DNA of 64,000 nt from Laburnicola sp. R22_1 (GCA_014281115.1 JACONQ010000008.1:1116001-1180000); one strand, 5' to 3'. Shown: positions 1 through 14,022, counted from the stretch's first letter. Notes: a model not told the origin generated them from the letters alone. Numbers and translations: made by a program.

Positions 1-3000
1 ACAATCCTGCTACTGACGGTGTCATTGCTTTCTGGGCTGGTATAATCTTGTTCCAGAACTTGGTGCCTATCTCACTTTATATCACGTTGGAGATTATCCG
101 GACTCTCCAGGCCGTCTTCATCTATAGCGATGTCAAAATGTACTATGCGGAACTCGACTACCCCTGCACACCCAAATCGTGGAACATATCCGACGATGTT
201 GGTCAGATTGAATACATCTTCTCAGACAAGACTGGCACCCTAACGCAAAACGTTATGGAATTCAAGAAGTGCTCAGTCAATGGCGTGCCCTATGGGGAGG
301 CGTACACAGAAGCTCAGGCTGGTATGCAGCGAAGGCAGGGTATAGATACAGAAGTGGAAGGTGCTCGCGCGCGTGAGCAGATTGCGCGTGACCGTACGCG
401 TATGATCCACGGCCTGCGGAAAATGCATGACAATCCGTACCTTTGGGACGACAATCTTACGTTCGTCGCTCCTGATTTCGTCGATGATCTCGCTAGCGAG
501 TCGGGACAGGAGCAGAAACTGGCGAACGAGCGGTTCATGCTTGCCCTTGCACTTTGCCATACCGTGGTGACGGAACGCACGCCTGGTGATCCGCCAAAGA
601 TCGAATTCAAAGCCCAGTCTCCCGACGAGGCTGCTTTGGTGGCCACGGCTCGCGATGTTGGTTTCACTTTTGTTGGTCGAGAAGATGATCGTCTTATCAT
701 CAACGCGCTAGGTAAAGAAAGCCGATATACAGTCTTGAACACCCTTGAATTCAACTCGACCCGGAAGCGAATGAGTGCAATCATACGCATGCCCGACGGC
801 AGAATCATGCTCTTCTGCAAAGGAGCTGACAGCATGATTTATTCCCGACTAGTACCTGGCGAACAGCGAGAGCTGCGTGCGACCACCGGTGAACATCTGG
901 AGATGTTTGCTAGAGAAGGCCTCCGTACTCTCTGCATTGCCCAGAGGGAGATCTCCGAACAAGAATATCAAGAGTGGAGCACGGATTATGATATCGCCGC
1001 GAATGCCGTTTCCGGCCGTGAGGAAAAGCTTGAGGAAGTTTCCGACCGAATCGAAAACAACCTTTGGCTTATAGGAGGCACTGCTATTGAAGACAAACTG
1101 CAAGACGGTGTTCCCGACTCTATCGCTTTACTCGGCAAGGCTGGCATCAAACTCTGGGTCTTGACTGGTGACAAAGTCGAGACGGCTATCAACATTGGCT
1201 TTTCCTGTAACCTGCTCGATAACGACATGGATCTCATCATCTTGAAGGTGACCGATGAGAATCTGGCAACCGCTGACGCCTTGTTGGACGAAAAACTAGC
1301 CATATTCGGAATGGTGGGATCTCAGGAAGAACTCGACGCCGCCCAGAATGACCACGTACCACCTCCACCTACTCATGCTATCGTCATCGACGGGGATAGC
1401 TTGAAATTGGTGTTGGATGATTCCATGAGGAGGAAATTCCTGCTCCTCTGCAAGCAGTGCCGAGCTGTTCTTTGTTGCCGAGTCAGCCCAAGCCAGAAGG
1501 CTGCTGTCGTGAACATGGTCAAGACTGGTCTGGACTGTCTCACCCTTGCCATTGGGGATGGTGCCAATGATGTTGCTATGATCCAGGAAGCTCACGTTGG
1601 TGTTGGCATCGCGGGGGTTGAAGGTCGTGCCGCAGTTATGTCTTCCGATTATGCCATCGGCCAATTCCGCTTCTTGACCCGACTTGTCCTTGTTCATGGT
1701 CGGTGGTCCTACCGAAGATTGGCCGAGTGTATTGCGAACTTCTTCTACAAGGTCAGTGTTGGAAATTGACCGGAAGACCCCTTGCTGACATACCACAGAA
1801 TGTTGTGTGGACGTTTGGACTTTTCTGGTACCAGATTTACACCAACTATGACAGCCAGTACATTTTCGATTACAGTTACATCATCTGGTTCAACTTGGCG
1901 TTCACGTCACTGCCAGTCATTCTGCAGGGTGTGTTGGATCAAGATGTCAATGACCGCGTGTCGCTGGCAGTTCCTCAGCTCTACATTCGAGGCATTGAGA
2001 GGAAAGAATGGACACAGTTGAAGTTCTGGTACGTTTCGGACCCAAGCTGTCATCATCCTTGCGATACTAACCTGGGTTAGGACGTACATGGTTGATGGTA
2101 TTTACCAATCAGCTATCGCATTCTTCTTCGTCTATATGGCTTTCGCCCCTGCCACATTCGTCACGGAGAACGGCCAGGACATCGCCGAACTGAAACGTAT
2201 GGGCATCATCGTTGCTACGATTGCCGTGTGCGCAGCCAACATATATGTGTTGTTCAACACCATGCGATGGGACTGGCTGATCTGCCTCATCGTCGTCATT
2301 AGTAGCTTGCTCATCTGGTTCTGGACAGGCATTTATACAAGTTTTGTCGGGAGCGCCCAGTTCTACAAAGGCGGAGCAGAGGTGTATGGAACTTTGTTCT
2401 TCTGGGCGATCCTTCTTTTAGGGGTCGTCTGTTGCCTGCTCCCAAGATTCACCGCCAAGGCTCTCCAGAAAATATACTTCCCTCTCGACGTCGACATCAT
2501 CCGAGAGCAAGTCAAATTGGGCAAATTCGATTACCTTAATGAGACGGAAGCGTATATTCCTCCACCGCCCGACAAAGCTCTGGTCAAAGTTCCGTCCGAC
2601 GCTTCGAAATACAAAGTCGCGAATGCACAAGATGGCGACGAAGACGTGCGCCCCATCTACCCACCTTCCGTTGCACCTACGGCAACCACACACAATCCTA
2701 GAAGCCAGAACGGTAGCGGTAGCACAGACTACACATTTCGCCGATCAGTCGAAGCCATACCGCAGCATCGCATATCTATGGATCGGCCCCGGCCGTCGTA
2801 TGATCGTGCTCGCATGTCCATGGATCGCGTCCGACCAAGCTTCGAAGCTAGCAATGATTTCACATCTGCTGCAATGCTGACCCGCATGGAGTCGGCACAC
2901 AGCCGTAACAGTATCGGTGCGCAACCCCAAACAGGTGGTTATATCGCGAGTCGGTTACGAAACGCTTTCCGGAGACCGACGGTCACACGAGAAGAAGCAC

Positions 3001-3092
3001 CCGACCTGCAAGATATTGATCGACCTCCGGTTCCTGCAGTGAATCAACCTCAGGATGCTCCGCGAAGTCCACCGCGGAGTCCTCCCCGGTGA
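1..3092 (+). CDS. DNF1: Phospholipid-transporting P4-ATPase, Dnf1 type (5' partial)
   Basis: This is the C-terminal part of a lipid flippase that moves phospholipids from the outer to the inner leaflet of the plasma and endosomal membranes. The reading frame is already open at the left edge (first full codon at base 3). Exons are 3-1751, 1799-2028 and 2081-3092; the introns of 47 and 52 bp splice in frame, and the second has an ACTAAC branch site. The phosphorylation motif DKTGTLTQN follows soon after the partial start. Next come the nucleotide-binding domain (KGADSMIYSR), the TGDK and GDGANDVAM hinge motifs, and the last membrane helices. The tail is long, disordered and rich in Arg, Ser and Pro. 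The sequence after the P-loop (MEFKKCSVNGVPYG, then AYTEA) resembles yeast Dnf1/Dnf2 rather than Drs2. The N-terminal actuator domain lies outside the window. Substrate class is inferred from the family. Confidence 0.93.
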
Positions 3093-4125
3093 TACGATCC
3101 CTAATCCGTACATAATAACACATTCTTTTTGATCACGACCTGTACATATCACGGCTGTCGGGACTGCGAATGTAAGTCCCCCCCTGCAAAATCATTTCTT
3201 ACTTTTTGTCTATCGATATCACACATCATGGGTTGGCGTTGCCTAGACTATGGCGCGCGGTCGGATACCTGTCTTTCGCATTACTTATTTTCTGGATTTC
3301 TGTTTCGGTTATTGGACGAATGCGCGTTGGAACACTTTGAAATTCTGCACGCGGGTAGAGAAGCGGGCGCTAGGTTGTTTTATACTCCGCATCGCTGTAC
3401 TACCCTAACACTTTTTGGTTCGTTGTGGTATATCTCTGCTCTTCTAGCCTTGAGTTTGACTGGAGGAGCAAATGCGATAGGTTTTGGGATTGAGTGAGAG
3501 GAGGCAGTGGTCGATGAGGGGGGGTGATGTAGATATATGAGAGCCCGCGTTTGCGCGCTTGCAAACATGGCGGATTATTTGCACGGTGTTGCGATCAAAT
3601 TTGGTGGCTCGTCGTGCAGTAGAAGACTGTTCTCTCTTGCTCCTGTGCTCCCTCGAGAGTCGAGAGTCGACATAATGGGCTTGGCACGCGACGCGTACTA
3701 GCGCGTTACTGCCGAGGCCTCTTCTTTGTAGCACCGCTGCTTATTTGATTCACTTCGTCGACGACGTGCAGTTGGTCCTCTCACCTCCACGCTGTCTCTC
3801 ACCCGTTGTCTCGGGAGCTGACTGCCCTTACTTTGGCTCTTCTCGCTTGGCCGTCTCTCTCTATGTAAGAGACGCTTCGCCCAACAGCGTCTGCCCGCCT
3901 CACCGTCCACTCGCTTGTTCGAGGCCCAGTCACAGGGCCGGCGCCTTTCGTTGACCTCCAGCTGCGCGCATAACCGGGTCCTCTTGACAACTGGGGATAG
4001 CACAATATCCGCTTGTGCCCACCGCCGCCCAACGCGGGCAATGCCCGGTAGCTGGTAGTTGTGGGAGCAGCACTCGCCGTCCGCGGGAGCGTGCGCGGCA
4101 GCATCCAAAGGTCGTCTCAGACACC
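3093..4125. other. Intergenic region between DNF1 and SEN1
   Basis: About 1 kb with no convincing gene. It holds the 3' region of the flippase and the promoter and leader of SEN1. The short open frames overlap each other on both strands and show no family resemblance or splice logic. The last 400 bases are pyrimidine- and GC-rich, as expected of a leader. Confidence 0.6.
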
Positions 4126-7100
4126 ATGGCAGAAATCTTGGAACGCATAAAGTAAGCACTCACGTCGTTGCCTACTGGCACTTCTAATCAATAATTCTCA
4201 GTGAGCTCAAAACTCTTCCCGTCGAACAGCATCTATTCTGCCCCCGCGCCGGCACTGACGATGGGTCCATATACTTCGCCGAAGACATCGCAGCTGACCC
4301 GAATGCGGACAACAGCACCATCGCTGTGCAGGAGAGGGAGGCCAAAATAAAGGCGACCGAGGATCGGAAATGGATTGCTCTCGAAGCCTTGCAGATACTA
4401 GCATTCGATGGAGACGAGGCCGCTCCTCACAAGGATTGGCTGCGGGCTCGCCTGGACACCCTCATGACGTCCTGCGATGTCTGTGTGCGCGTATTCCATC
4501 AATCGAGAGCAGACTGGAAGCAGAGGCTCGTTGAGTACGCAGAACAGTACCGGTATATGCAGGCTCGTGCTGACACGATTAGGCAATTCGACGAGGAACA
4601 CGTCCTCGCATTCTTGCGTGTGGTCGACAATGAGTGCCTACGCCGCATTGAGCGAGGGCTGGACGAGGCGCATTCGGTGCTTCATGCCGCCGATCGCAAG
4701 CAGCGCGGAGTGCGCATCTTGCCTAGTGAAGCAACATACGCTATTTTTGAGGCCCTTAGCTGCGACGCCCTGATACGGAACGAAGAGCTCCTACAGCAAC
4801 ATTTTGATACGCCTTTCGAGCTCGTACAAACAAACAAGCGTCTCAAGCTACAGACAATCGTGCCAGCCATGACCCGATTTCTTTTCAGTCGCAATGAGTG
4901 CCGGCAGCACTGGGCCACCATGTCTTGGTCTGCTTTCAAGCGCGATATACTCAAAGCTGAGTTTGAGTGGGCTGTGCGGGATCATCTGGCGAACGCCATG
5001 ATGAAAGTGCAAATGAACAACCTTGATCTTCCCTTCGTCGCCACCTACTGGGGCGGCGTCAGGCTCATTGTCAATAAATTAGGCAAGGAGCTGATTACGA
5101 CATCGGTTCGTGATCTAGAAGGCGATTTCTATCGTTTGCTGTTAGATCACTTGTCACTTAATACTGAGGGCTTCCTCGACCTCGTCGTTACTATGAAGAC
5201 CATCCTCGAGAAGTCACCCACAGATTTCTGGGATGCTATGGACGCTATCACGCCGTCCACGGCCACCATAGTCGAACAAGTCTTCAACAGTCCTATTCTC
5301 AAGCAAATGTTGGTTGCAGCAAGAGAGGACAACGAAGAGGATACGGTGAACCTGCAGCATGCCTTTGGCTGGATCACCCCCTTTTTGACTTCGATCAAGT
5401 CGACAAATCTGCCGCCAGCCGTCCGAGCATTTTCAAACGCACTGTTCGGACGTTTACAGTCAGATCATTACTCACGCACAGCACGTGCTTATTGTTTCAA
5501 GGAAGGCTTACACGTCCTAGACTTCGCTTTTCGCAAAATGTGCAAGTACAATAACGAGACGGACTTCGTCGGACAGCCCACAGTCAATAGCATGCTAGAC
5601 ATACTGTCGACCCACATTGCGCTCGTCGTTTCGAGTCTGAAGCGGTTGAGGAACCCGGGAACCCAGGAAGACCTACACCTAGCCTTGTCTATGATCCAAC
5701 ACGCTTTCACGCTCGAAGCGAAGTCACTCAGCGTCGAGAAGCAATTAATCACGGCAAAAAAACCTTCGCCAACGGAGACACCTCCTTCCAGTCCCATCTG
5801 GACCACCGTTCTCAAAGCCATTGACTCTGAAAATATCGATCTCGCGACGCACTTGTTAATCGCTGGAAAGAACCTTATCGGCCTGGAACCACTACACTGG
5901 AAGCTCGAAAATGTTCCTCCAACTATCAGACATTTTAACAACAGATTCGAGCTTCTCTCTAAGTCAATATCGGACGTCGTTGACAGAATGGCAGATTTCA
6001 GTCCAAAGCAGCTAAACTCCTTATTCCGAAAAGATTTTGCTGCCACCGCCATTGTTTCCCTGCTATTCTCATCCACGGAAGACACTCGGAGTTCATCAAT
6101 TGAATTGTTGAAGCTTATCACCTTCCAGGAGGAACGACGCGACGCCCTGCAGCATATACTAAGGACGCATTACCTGAATGTTCTCCGAGGGATCGCGGAC
6201 ACCTGTCGCCAAATCCAGAAAAGGAAGGTTTTTGCTCCGGCGCCTAGCATGATCAAGATATGTTCTGACATCATCGATGTGCTCTGCAACTCCCAAGATG
6301 GGTTGCTGCGATCTAGGCAGTTCGGCCCAGGAGAGGCAGGCGTAACCATGAACTTTTGGCAAAACTTATGGGAAACGCTCTACGTATTCTTCGAGATCAC
6401 TGAATCCTGGAGCCTTTTGGGTGTCTACGATAACGGTATCATGAAGGACTTCTGTCGCGACGTGATGCAATTTGCTGATTATTTTTTCGACCAATACAGT
6501 GTTTTCGCCTCTGCATTGGGATCTCCCACACAAGGAGAAGAGGGGGAATTGGACAGCAATGAGCTGCTGAAAGAGTTGCTACAGTTCCCTGCAAAAGTTT
6601 TGAAGCAAGCAGAAAAGTGGCTACGCTTTCGCGAAGAGTACCTTTGCTCCAAGATTGTCTCGCTCATCACGAAGGTGCTTGTCCGTCTGCATGACGTCAA
6701 CGTTGAAGTTTATCCAGACGTTTTAGAGTACATGGTCGATGTGGTCTCCGGCAAGGTCCGGGCCAAACTCACCATGCAACACCGGGCAGAGTTGCAGCGA
6801 GCCATAGAGATTTATCTTGGTCATTCTTTGGTCAAGGAAGAAGAGGGGCCTATGAAACAGCAACGGCAAGTTTCTATCAGCAAATACATGTCCACCGGTC
6901 AATTGAAGGATTCCACCACAGGATCGGAGGCACGTGCGAAGTTGATCGATTCTATAGCTCCTACCATGACGGCATTCAAAGAGAATCGAGAACTATTGAG
7001 GGCTAAAGAGACGCGAATTGCCAAGCAAGCAAAGGTCGACGAGGCAAGGGAGGCTGCCCAAGCGCAATTCAAACGAAAACGTCAGCTTGAGCTCGAAATA

Positions 7101-10100
7101 GCAAAGAAAGAGAAAGAAGTTGCTATTGCCAAGGCAAGACAAGCTAGGGGCTTGTCAACAGCTACTGCCGAGGCGGGTTCTGCTCTTGAAGGACTAGGCA
7201 TCCTGGGTAAAGATTCGGCGCCGAAGGGGGAAGGTCTTATGCACTCGTCGGACGAGTCCGAAAGTAACGACGAAAATGTCGATGCGGAGCTCTTCGGAAT
7301 TACCAAGAGCAACAGTTTGAAGACTGGACCGAAGACGAACATTATCAACGCCATTGTGCAAACGCCCGTGAGGAAGCGAAGAGTACAGAGGTCCGTGAAA
7401 GATATGCGTGCCCGCCTGGCCCCTGATCTCTCGCCTCTACATAAGACTATCCTGGGATGGGACTATTTCCACACTGGTGACTTGCCACCTAAGTCGAAAA
7501 ATAACTACGCTGCAGTTCTGAACACTTTTCGAACACCAAACGATTATCAAGAGACATTCCGTCCCCTACTTACACTTGAAGCGTGGCAAGGCTTTGTCAA
7601 AGCACGTGAGGAAAACCAAGCCAAGCCTTACGATATTCGCATCACGCAGCGGTCGACCGTGGATGCTTTCATGGAGGTTGGAAGTACCATGACGCACAAT
7701 GAAAACAAGGATATTCAAGTGTCTGAGGGTGATATCGTTCTTTTATCAAAGTCGAACTCCCCGTCTGTAGACGATCCTCACTGTCTGGCCAGAGTATTTC
7801 GGATGCAACGTAAACAAGCGCATGTGGAGGTCTCTTACCGTGTTATGCCTGGGAACCCTCTGGCGTCTTCCTTGAATCCGAACAATACCATTTTTGGTAC
7901 CAAGGTCCAATCTATCACGCCCCTGGAGCGCGAATATGGGGCCCTTCTTGGTTTGCAATATTACGACTTGTGCGATGAGATTATCCGAGCAAAGCCGTCA
8001 CCAATCTTGGCGTACAAGGATAATCAAATTGATCCGTTGGTAGAAAACTACAGGCTGAACAAGGCGCAGGCAAAGGCCGTCAAGTCGGCGATTGATAATG
8101 ATGCATTCACGCTGATTCAAGGGTATGCTCCAGCCTTGTTACTCCAATCATGCACTGACAATGAGACAGTCCTCCTGGTTCTGGAAAAACAAAAACCATT
8201 ACGGCTATTGTAGGCGCGATCTTGTCAGATAGTCTCCGTAACCGTGGCACGTCCATACCGATACCTGGCAAGACTGGGGGCGACAGCGCCTCCAAGAAAT
8301 TGCTAGTCTGTGCGCCGAGTAACGCCGCTGTCGATGAATTGGTTATGCGTTTCAAGGACGGGATCAAGACTTTGGATGGCTATGAGCGAAGGATCAAGAT
8401 CGTCCGTCTAGGCCGCAGCGATGCAGTCAATGTTAACGTACAAGACGTAACACTTGAAGAGCTTGTAAGCAAAAAGCTAGGAGTCAACACTATGAACGGC
8501 AAGGATTCGGAGGCCACGCGAAAGCTGTTCGAGAAACACAAGAGCGTGTCGGCGCAGCTTAACCAGGCACGCGAACAGATGGACTCTGGGGAAATGAAAG
8601 GCGACGCACTCCAGAAGGTCACAGAGGATTTTCATGCTCTACGACGACAAAAGGCCTTACTTGGAAAACAAATTGATAATGCGAAGGACGAGGAAAAGAC
8701 AGTACACCGGAACCAGGAAATCAACCGACGGCGAGCGCAGGAAGAGATTTTAAAGGACGCGCATGTGATTTGTGCCACACTTAGTGGTAGCGGACACGAC
8801 ATGTTCCAAGGACTGAGCATCGAGTTCGAGACGGTTGTTGTCGACGAAGCGGCACAGTGCGTAGAAATGAGCGCTTTGATTCCTCTCAAGTACGGATGCG
8901 CGAAGTGCATCTTAGTCGGTGATCCTAAGCAATTACCGCCAACGGTTTTCTCGAAACTGGCTGCTCGCTACCAGTACGAACAGAGTTTGTTCGTCCGCAT
9001 GCAAAAGAACCACCCAGATGATGTGCATCTACTGGACACCCAATATCGCATGCACCCTGAGATCAGCTCTTTCCCCAGCCAGACCTTCTACGATGGCAGG
9101 CTACTCGACGGTGGTGACATGGCTGGTCTTCGGAAACAACCCTGGCACAAAAGCTGGTTGCTGGGTCCATATCGCTTTTTCGACGTACAGGGTCAGCATC
9201 AAGCAGCGCCCAGAGGCCATTCGCTCATCAACATTGCCGAGATTAACATTGCACTTCAACTATATCGGCGGCTTACTGAAGATTTTCCCAGTTACAACTT
9301 TCGCGGGAAGGTTGGGATTATCACGCCGTATAAATCTCAGCTTCGAGAATTGAAATCGCGATTCGCCAATCAATACGGACCTACTATCATCGAAGAGATC
9401 GAGTTCAATACCACGGATGCCTTTCAAGGCCGTGAATCCGAGATCATCATTTTCTCGTGTGTGCGTGCGTCTCCTGCTGGTGGCATCGGTTTCCTGCAAG
9501 ATATTCGCCGTATGAACGTTGGTCTTACCCGTGCCAAATCGTCCCTTTGGGTTCTGGGCAACTCGCAGTCGCTGGTCCGTGGAGAGTTCTGGCAGAAGTT
9601 GGTTAAAGATGCACAGCGTCGTGATCGTTACACAGACGGCGATCTATCGAGGATGTTGAACAAGCCGTCGAGTGCGTATCCGGCGAAGCCGGGCATGTTC
9701 GATGCTCCCATAAGGGCACCACCCATTAAGTCGGAGCCTATGGGCCCTAATGGAAGCTATCAATCTTTCAAATCAGGCGCTTCAGGAGACCCCCGCATTA
9801 AGCAAGAAGTCAAGCAAGAATTCAAACAAGAAGGCCCCTACAACGGCAGTGGGAAACGCAGTCACGACAGTAGCCCTGACGTGGAGATGAGAGATGCGGA
9901 TATGGAGGACGGGGAATCTGAGGTACCAGCTTCTGATGCTCCAACTCGCAGCGGCGCATCCACACCGGCAGCTCTTGTGCATGGTTCTGCGACGCCAGAG
10001 CCACCTCCTGGCGATGTTATCGGAGCTATGGTCAAACCCAAGAATATCCGAAAGAAACCGAGGCCGCCTCAAGGTCCTCTGATCAGTAGGCCGGCGAAGA

Positions 10101-10117
10101 AGCCGAGAAGTGGCTAA
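4126..10117 (+). CDS. SEN1: SEN1-type RNA/DNA helicase (SF1B)
   Basis: Senataxin/Sen1 is a nuclear 5'-3' superfamily 1B helicase. It terminates non-coding transcription by RNA polymerase II and resolves R-loops. Exons 4126-4151, 4202-8122 and 8170-10117 give 1964 residues, close to the size of yeast Sen1. The first exon encodes nine residues after an ATG in good context. The long helical N-terminal half (to about residue 1250) matches the Sen1 N-terminal domain in length. The P-loop GPPGSGKT starts at residue 1316, where the codon is split by the 47-bp second intron. Later motifs are APSNAAVDELV, DEAAQ (about 1540), GDPKQLPPTV, QYRMHPEI, and DAFQGRE with GLTRAK. The tail is disordered, with a basic nuclear-localisation-like end (RKKPRPP, PAKKPR) and repeated KQE motifs. 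The family assignment is strong; the splice sites are inferred from frame and motif continuity. Confidence 0.95.
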
Positions 10118-11611
10118 ACGTGCGAGCGAGAAGACGGGAGAAGCTCAGCGGCTCATATTTGAGTGCATAATTGACGTTGGCGTTTGGGGTCATGGTAGAG
10201 CTTCATTGAGCATGCATTTTTTTAGGCGTCAGTCGTGGGATGCCTAGGCAGTTTGGTGGGGATCTAGTATTCATCAGTCCGTAGTTATGTATTGTAGCGA
10301 TGGCGCCGGTGATCCACTCTTCGGAGAAGCTATCAGCTCCTCTGTAGCCTGCGGCCACGCTGTAGGCTGTCCCCCAAACGCCTCTGGGCGTGGCAGATTT
10401 TCCACGACCCCTGATTTTCCGTGAAATTTGACATGCAGTTCAACCAGGCCTGCGGGAAAGCCTCCTTGTGCGACCTCGATTGGCGCTCGTCCCACGACGA
10501 AGACCTCTGGCTCCCGTTTGGCCCGCTCGGGACCACCTGATGCATGCCCTCGTCCTACGACGAAACTTCGATAAACATGCTCGCGGTCCACCTATTGTCC
10601 ATGATATGGAGCAGAATATTGCTCACGAGCGGCGTTTGTAGTCAGTCCTCGCCTCCTTCCGAAACGAGCCTCTGTGCGACTAAGTGACGTGCCACGATTG
10701 GGTGCGGTGTGACGTCCCTTTGCCCAATTGTTGCGACAGCTCGTCAATCGGCGAAGCTCGAACCCACAAACACCCATGGCAACGTCACCCACGGGCCCTC
10801 GGCAGCCTGAGCCTCTGGTACCGCAATGCTAATGTAGTCGCTTTCCATAAGAGCGGTTATCAGGAGGTGAGTATCGTAGCCTTTTCACTCTCGCGCTCTT
10901 CCTCTACATCTCTCTTTCACGCCCCGTCCACCCTGCCCTCGGTTCCCAAAACAAGGTTTATGCACGTCTTGACCTCGACTTAGGAGCAGCTCTTTCACTT
11001 GCTGTCACTGTCTGCTGTGTAACATCGCCGCTGGCGGCAGACCAGGGCAGATGGATCCCCTACCTTCTTCACCTAGCGCCAGACGTTACACGGCATACTT
11101 TTCCCATCGGAACCTTCTCTTGCTCGCAGAAAGCTCACCCTCGAACTGTAACATCAACTCGACCAGGTTCGCGAGACCTCTGGTGCGTGCTACTGTCCTC
11201 CACACACCCATACAATCGCCGGCCGGCCTTCAGGACTCACGAAGAACGCAGTTCGGAAGACTTTTCGATCAGTACAAAGTACGTGCTGGTTTGACAGCCT
11301 CAAAAACTGTCCACGCAGCCTCGAGGAATTCTCCTGCTCAAAACCTTTAGGGGCGAGGGTGTCGTCCAGAAGACGGGCAGCTGAGTCATTGGAAGTATTT
11401 TGATCAGGAAGAAGAAGCGCGGCTGCACGCATTACCGTTTCACGCAAGCGATATCGCGTACGACCTCGGTGCATACGTTGCGTACAGCGTTGCCATTTGT
11501 GGTACACACTTGGACCAGCTGTTCCTCGCACGCGCTACACGCGCTGCACGCCTTGACCCGACCGAACAATATCGGATTCCAGTCTAGTTCCTGCATAAGT
11601 TGCTTGCCGGC
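10118..11611. other. Intergenic region downstream of SEN1
   Basis: About 1.5 kb without a gene I can support. Several 60-110-codon open frames occur on both strands but overlap one another, resemble no family and lack consistent start context. The right part is the probable promoter and leader of the gene starting at 11612. No tRNA-like cloverleaf was seen. Confidence 0.5.
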
Positions 11612-13942
11612 ATGGCTTCCTCTGAGTAAGTTTGTAACGCCCGCGTACCTAAGATTTCGTTGACCATCCACTGTAGCGCCATTTTGCATCCTATCCGCAC
11701 AATGCTTGGACACCCGGGTATCAGTGCGTTCGAATATGCCGGTGCAGCTGAGTCTCACAATGCCGATGAAAAGAGGAAAGAAAAGGAGAGAGGGCGTGGA
11801 TTCTTCAAACGCGCTTTTGGGCCTGATGCCATACCATCGGAGGAGCCGGGTCAGGAAGATGTACCACAACCTGGGGGGAGCTCGGAGTCGGGCGAGTATG
11901 AACCGTCTCAAACACCTATCGAGGGCTTTACAATCACACAGCGGCGCCGTGGAACATTCGTAAACCATACACCGCGCACTCACGAAGTTCACTCACCTAC
12001 GAAGTCATTGCATCGGGAGAATTCTTCTGAAGACTTAGACCGCTTGTATACATCCTATGGAGGAAGCTCGGATGACAATATTAGCACATCCATAAGCCAG
12101 CGTGGTCATCACTCATCTTACGACTCTTCCAACGCCGACTATAGGTTAAAGGTCAACGCGAACGGTCCGGTCGAGCTCGAAGACAAGAAGGCGATGGGCA
12201 GCCCGTCGGTGAGTGTGGTCTTTAGACCTTTGACCGCAGACACCACAGAAACAAGCTTATTGATGGAGAAGTCCCCACACCAGTCGCCTGCGGCGCAATC
12301 GAAACCTGTACGCAGTCAAAGCCCGAGTGTTGCTACTTCAGTCAAGTCGTCTCAAACGGGCATCAGCAAGCGAAGTTTCAAGAGACTTATTGGGGGAGGC
12401 AAGATGTTAGATGCATCTGTCTACTATACACCGACATCTTTGCCCAAAGAAGGGATTAGAGCTAGCAAAGCTGCTACCAACTCCGCTCGGCGGCTGGACA
12501 CGGCTCCTAGCACCAGAGCAGGTGCATTGGAGAACGAGAGTGACTCACTCAGCCCTACAAAGGCGAATAACAAGCGCCGCCGTCGACAGACACCATACGA
12601 GGTCCCGCAGCCACTTGCGGCCGACACAGTTCGGCATGCACCATTGGCGCCTCTAGTCGCAATTCATCGTCGCGAAGTAACAGGCAGCGATGTCGACGCT
12701 CTGCCTCCGCATGTTGATATCGACAACGACATCAATGAGTCAACCACGCTCATGGCACTCAGCGAACACTTCAACAATCAAGAGTCTCATCCGCCGGATC
12801 AACCATCTGAGTTTGCATATCGACTCGAGCCATCCAAGTCAGAGCTGCCTCCTGCTCAAGCACCTCCACTTCTTCCAACCAATAGGTCATCCTTTGAGCG
12901 TTCGGCTATGCGTTCCGTCGACAGCTTGGGGATCAACAGCGAGTCGATGCCCACCCTCCCCGAGCGCAATCCAGAACGACTCAGTCGCATCAGCTCACCC
13001 ACTACATCTCGCCACGTCAAGAGCACCTCAGAGCTATCTATCCAAAGCGACTTCGCTTCCGCAGCCCAAGGCCAATACTCACCGTACGAGGAGAGATTCA
13101 ACACCGTCCCCACGGTGCTCCGCGCTCCCCCACCAGTACCGATCCACGCGTGTGCCGCACCCACTACTCCCTCTGGCAGACTCGCGCCGCAAATCCCAGC
13201 CCACGAAGAACTCACATCGAGCAGCCGTCTCAACGACTTCAACTACTTCCTCCGCATGACGGGTCCGACTTCTACCAACAACGAGACCAAGAAGCCGCCC
13301 GTGATCAAGAAGAAAAAGAAAGACATCAAATTCATCAAACCCCGGAACAAGAAGAATTCCGAGAATGAATTGGCAAAGGGACATCCTCCGCACGAGCCTC
13401 TGCCACCGGTTCCGGCTTGCGCGCGTGAAATGACGACGGCCAGTGGAGCAAAGCACCTTCAGATTGTCATACCGGCATCCGACGTCGCTCCGAATCAGAC
13501 TACTACTCTCCCCGTGTACAATCAGCAAGGCCATGCGAGCCGGGTTTCGGTTCTTTGGTCAGAGGAGATGCTCCAGCCGCTCGCGAGTACGGGGGTCGAG
13601 AGGACAGCTGCTGGCTCCGTGCTTGCTGGTCCGTCGTCACCTCGCAGCCTTGAGCCCAAGGCTGTGTCGCCAAACGCGGTGCCGATTGAGTCTCATCCGC
13701 TACTGGTGGATAGGAAGGAGCAGACTAGGACTAGGAAGCTGCGGGACTTGGCGAAGGCGAAGGGTAAGGCGGTTGAGGAAGCTGATGATGTTGTAGACGA
13801 TAGGGTTGTCAGGATGGAGTGGTTGGCCAAAGAGCTTGCAGATGCCTTGGCAAAGGCAGCAGGTTTGGATGTGAATGCCGACGACATGGAAGCAGAGCAG
13901 GTGCTCGAGGCTTACAAGGCTATGGCTCGCCGCTCCGGTTAG
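11612..13942 (+). CDS. Unrecognised Ser/Pro-rich disordered protein
   Basis: I do not recognise this gene. Exon 1 (11612-11625) encodes only the first residues. A 51-bp intron (11626-11676, GTAAGT donor) then joins it to a single long exon, 11677-13942, giving about 759 residues. The protein is mostly low-complexity and rich in Ser, Pro, Thr and charged residues, with no visible membrane segment. A lysine-rich patch (KKKKKDIKFIKPRNKK) at roughly residue 550-565 could be a nuclear signal or a nucleic-acid/lipid contact. The last 70 residues are Ala-, Lys- and Glu-rich and predicted helical, possibly a short coiled coil. It is convergent with the minus-strand M20 hydrolase, with only 80 bases between their stop codons. 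The frame stays open over 2.2 kb of normal GC content, which supports a real gene; the function is unknown. Confidence 0.72.
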
Positions 13943-14022
13943 GCGCAGCGAGATGTGGACATGTGTATTAGTATAACGGCTCTGGTTAGCGCGGCATTAT
14001 CATGTTTTGACATATCAGCCTA

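Noticed and set aside
10274..10591. A 105-codon minus-strand open frame downstream of SEN1
   Set aside because: No family resemblance, overlapped by other frames of similar length, and located in a 3' region.
10690..10780. A T-loop-like string (GGGTTCGAG on the minus strand) suggesting a tRNA
   Set aside because: No A box, no acceptor-stem pairing and no anticodon arm could be found around it.
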